A DNA stretch of 6,999 bases, from positions 1 to 6,999 of the forward strand of contig PLDE01000262.1 in NCBI GenBank assembly GCA_003135035.1, in the 5' to 3' direction. The stretch's first letter is position 1, and each line of letters starts with the position of its first letter. Both the position numbers and the translations under genes were made by a program. Source of the stretch: Candidatus Dormiibacterota bacterium. GTDB taxonomy: Bacteria > Chloroflexota > Dormibacteria > Aeolococcales > Bog-877. Shown piece after piece: positions 5,661-6,999 of this stretch. The notes beneath the pieces were generated by a model. That model was not told where the DNA came from. It did not search any database and saw only the letters and a program-made list of their open reading frames with translations.

Positions 5661-6999
5661 GGGGACAGCCGCTGCCGGTTGGTGCGGACATTGGTCTTGA
5701 CCTTCATGGTGGCCACGGTCGGACGCATGGTCTTGATGACAGCGTCAATCTCCTTCGCCGACAGCTTGTCGGGCTGGACTGGCTCATCGCGCCCGACCAT
5801 CTCGGCTATCCGAGACGCCTGGAGTGTGGGGTCCTTGATGCCGATGCGATCGAGGAGGATCTGGCACTCGTGGACCTGGATCAGGGTGGGTTCGTTCTCC
5901 AGGACTCTCAGAGCTTGGCCGATGGTCCTGGATGAAACGAACTGCATGTCCCGATCGCTGGTCGCGCCCACCAAGGTCTCCAACCTCTGGTACAGGCGAT
6001 CGCCGTCCATCCAGCCACGCTCGGCGAGGGCCTCGTTGAGGGATTTCATCTCCTGATCAGAGGCGAGATCCCGCACCTGCTCGATGCCGCGAGCCATCTC
6101 CTGCGAGGTCAAGAGGGCGGGGTTTAGAGGCGTCTCTGCGTGGGTGTGGAGCCGGCCAGTGAAGGTGAAGATCGCGTTGCCTTCAACTCCCCGCGCCGCT
6201 AGGAGCTGCTGGAACTCCCGCATCCGATCTGGGGAGGGGGGCATCTGCCCTACCGACGTCACCCTGCCTTGCCCAATCGGCCACGGCAGGCGTCTCCCCG
6301 GGCGGTCCCGCTCTGGCAGACACCACTCTGGAGGCAGGGGGTTGGTGGCCTCGACAGCCTCTAGATCAGCCGGCGCCGGCGCCATCGCCTCCAGGCTCGC
6401 CAGCTCCGCATCGGACTCAGAAGGCCCAGAAACGGCCTGAGGAGCCTGGATCGCTCCTGAGGATGAGGAGGCAGGAGGCGGTACAGGCAGCTCTTGGCCA
6501 GCGGGAGCGGCCACGGCGGCGATTACGGGATCGTTGCCTGCCCCGCTCGTCGTGGACGCCATTGGAGCGGCCCATGCCAGACCTCCTGGAGCGGGAGTCT
6601 CGGGAAACGAGGCCCTCACCAGCTTCCAAAGGGCTCGACGCACGGCCTGCTCGGAGGCGAGGTCTACCTGGGTCCTGCGAGCGCGGGCGGCCTCCTCTTC
6701 GGTAGCAGACCCTTCGGCTCGGGCCCAGTGGCCACCAGGGATCGCGGCCAGGGCACTAACCTTGAGGGTGCCACCTTCGACCGTTTCGGACTCGGTGCTG
6801 GTGCGGACTTCCCCAAACCGATTGGCCAGAGCCCTAAGCCCGGGAACCTTGATGTAGGGGTGGAGGAACGTGACCTTCTCCCCATTCACTCGCCTCTCGC
6901 CCCAAGCACGGTCCACCACACCTGTCCTCGGATCGAGGCCGAGGGCCAAGTGACACTGCTCAAGGACCTTGACACGCTCAGGCTCGGACAGGCCAGTGC
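5639..6999 (-). CDS. Putative phage-type recombination protein with three 58-residue C-terminal repeats (partial)
   Basis: The frame is open through the right edge of the window (452 residues visible, stop TAG 5639-5641), so the start is outside. TTG 6949 is a possible but unsupported start. Residues 1-132 form a compact domain with LEQCHLALGLDPRTG, KVTFLHPYIKVPGLRALA and, near its end, EQAVRRALWKLV. The GLDP-x-T-G turn followed by 'G-L-R-A-L-A-N-R-F-G' vaguely recalls RecT/Bet-type single-strand annealing proteins, but this is weak. Residues 133-222 are a Pro/Ala/Ser-rich, probably flexible linker. Residues 259-424 are three tandem units. No signal peptide or membrane segment is visible, so it is probably cytoplasmic. 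It precedes two helicase frames on the same strand and overlaps the first by 22 bases, which supports a shared DNA-processing role. Function not recognised with confidence. Confidence 0.55.
   Translation of the reverse strand, partial: TGLSEPERVKVLEQCHLALGLDPRTGVVDRAWGERRVNGEKVTFLHPYIKVPGLRALANRFGEVRTSTESETVEGGTLKVSALAAIPGGHWARAEGSATEEEAARARRTQVDLASEQAVRRALWKLVRASFPETPAPGGLAWAAPMASTTSGAGNDPVIAAVAAPAGQELPVPPPASSSSGAIQAPQAVSGPSESDAELASLEAMAPAPADLEAVEATNPLPPEWCLPERDRPGRRLPWPIGQGRVTSVGQMPPSPDRMREFQQLLAARGVEGNAIFTFTGRLHTHAETPLNPALLTSQEMARGIEQVRDLASDQEMKSLNEALAERGWMDGDRLYQRLETLVGATSDRDMQFVSSRTIGQALRVLENEPTLIQVHECQILLDRIGIKDPTLQASRIAEMVGRDEPVQPDKLSAKEIDAVIKTMRPTVATMKVKTNVRTNRQRLSPWSPDLK
5726..6223 (-). 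repeat. Three tandem 58-residue protein repeats
   Basis: Within the partial protein, units begin MREFQQLLAARG (residue 259), MKSLNEALAERG (317) and VHECQILLDRIG (375). The closing Gly falls at residues 270, 328 and 386, exactly 58 apart. Each unit ends with a second helix starting at a Ser: SQEMARGIEQV (298), SRTIGQALRVL (356) and SAKEIDAVIKTM (413). The units are strongly diverged, so the repeat is ancient and is visible in protein but hardly in DNA. Confidence 0.65.

Noticed and set aside
5553..6056. + strand open frame of 167 codons opposite the repeat protein
   Set aside because: Antisense shadow of the - strand gene, with no recognisable domain and no convincing ribosome site.

Overview
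The window is GC-rich DNA with frequent GTG starts and overlapping GTGA stop/start junctions. The gene families are of types common in Actinobacteria and their phages, so a high-GC Gram-positive host is the best inference. It is not proven from this sequence alone.

Left part (1-1664, + strand): the tail of a GntR-type regulator with a UTRA effector domain overlaps by 4 bases an FGGY-family sugar kinase gene. The kinase reading frame runs to 1664 but carries one in-frame amber codon at 1203-1205, where the family normally has Trp. This looks like a recent single-base inactivation of a regulator/kinase operon.

Middle (1665-3345): a 545-base stretch holds no intact gene but includes the C-terminal remnant of a transposase-like protein (1808-2080, +) and a small cluster of palindromic half-sites. 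Next is a complete IS481-family insertion sequence (2210-3337) with imperfect terminal inverted repeats, a DDE transposase on the - strand, and flanking 8-base direct repeats CACTAGGT. The insertion lies exactly on the stop codon of the neighbouring helicase gene, but the target duplication keeps that stop codon.

Right part (3340-6999, - strand): a compact, phage- or island-like gene set transcribed leftwards. First comes a protein that enters from beyond the window, with an N-terminal domain faintly reminiscent of phage single-strand annealing proteins, a Pro/Ala/Ser-rich linker and three 58-residue repeats. Second is a decayed copy of an SF2 DEAH helicase N-half. Third is an intact 570-residue SF2 DEAH helicase with two related C-terminal repeats. 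The three frames overlap or nearly abut, which suggests one transcript and probably a DNA replication or recombination role.

Taken together, the window looks like the junction between a chromosomal sugar-use locus that is decaying and an accessory (prophage, plasmid or island) DNA-processing cassette, with two transposon-related pieces at the boundary. No RNA gene or CRISPR array was seen.
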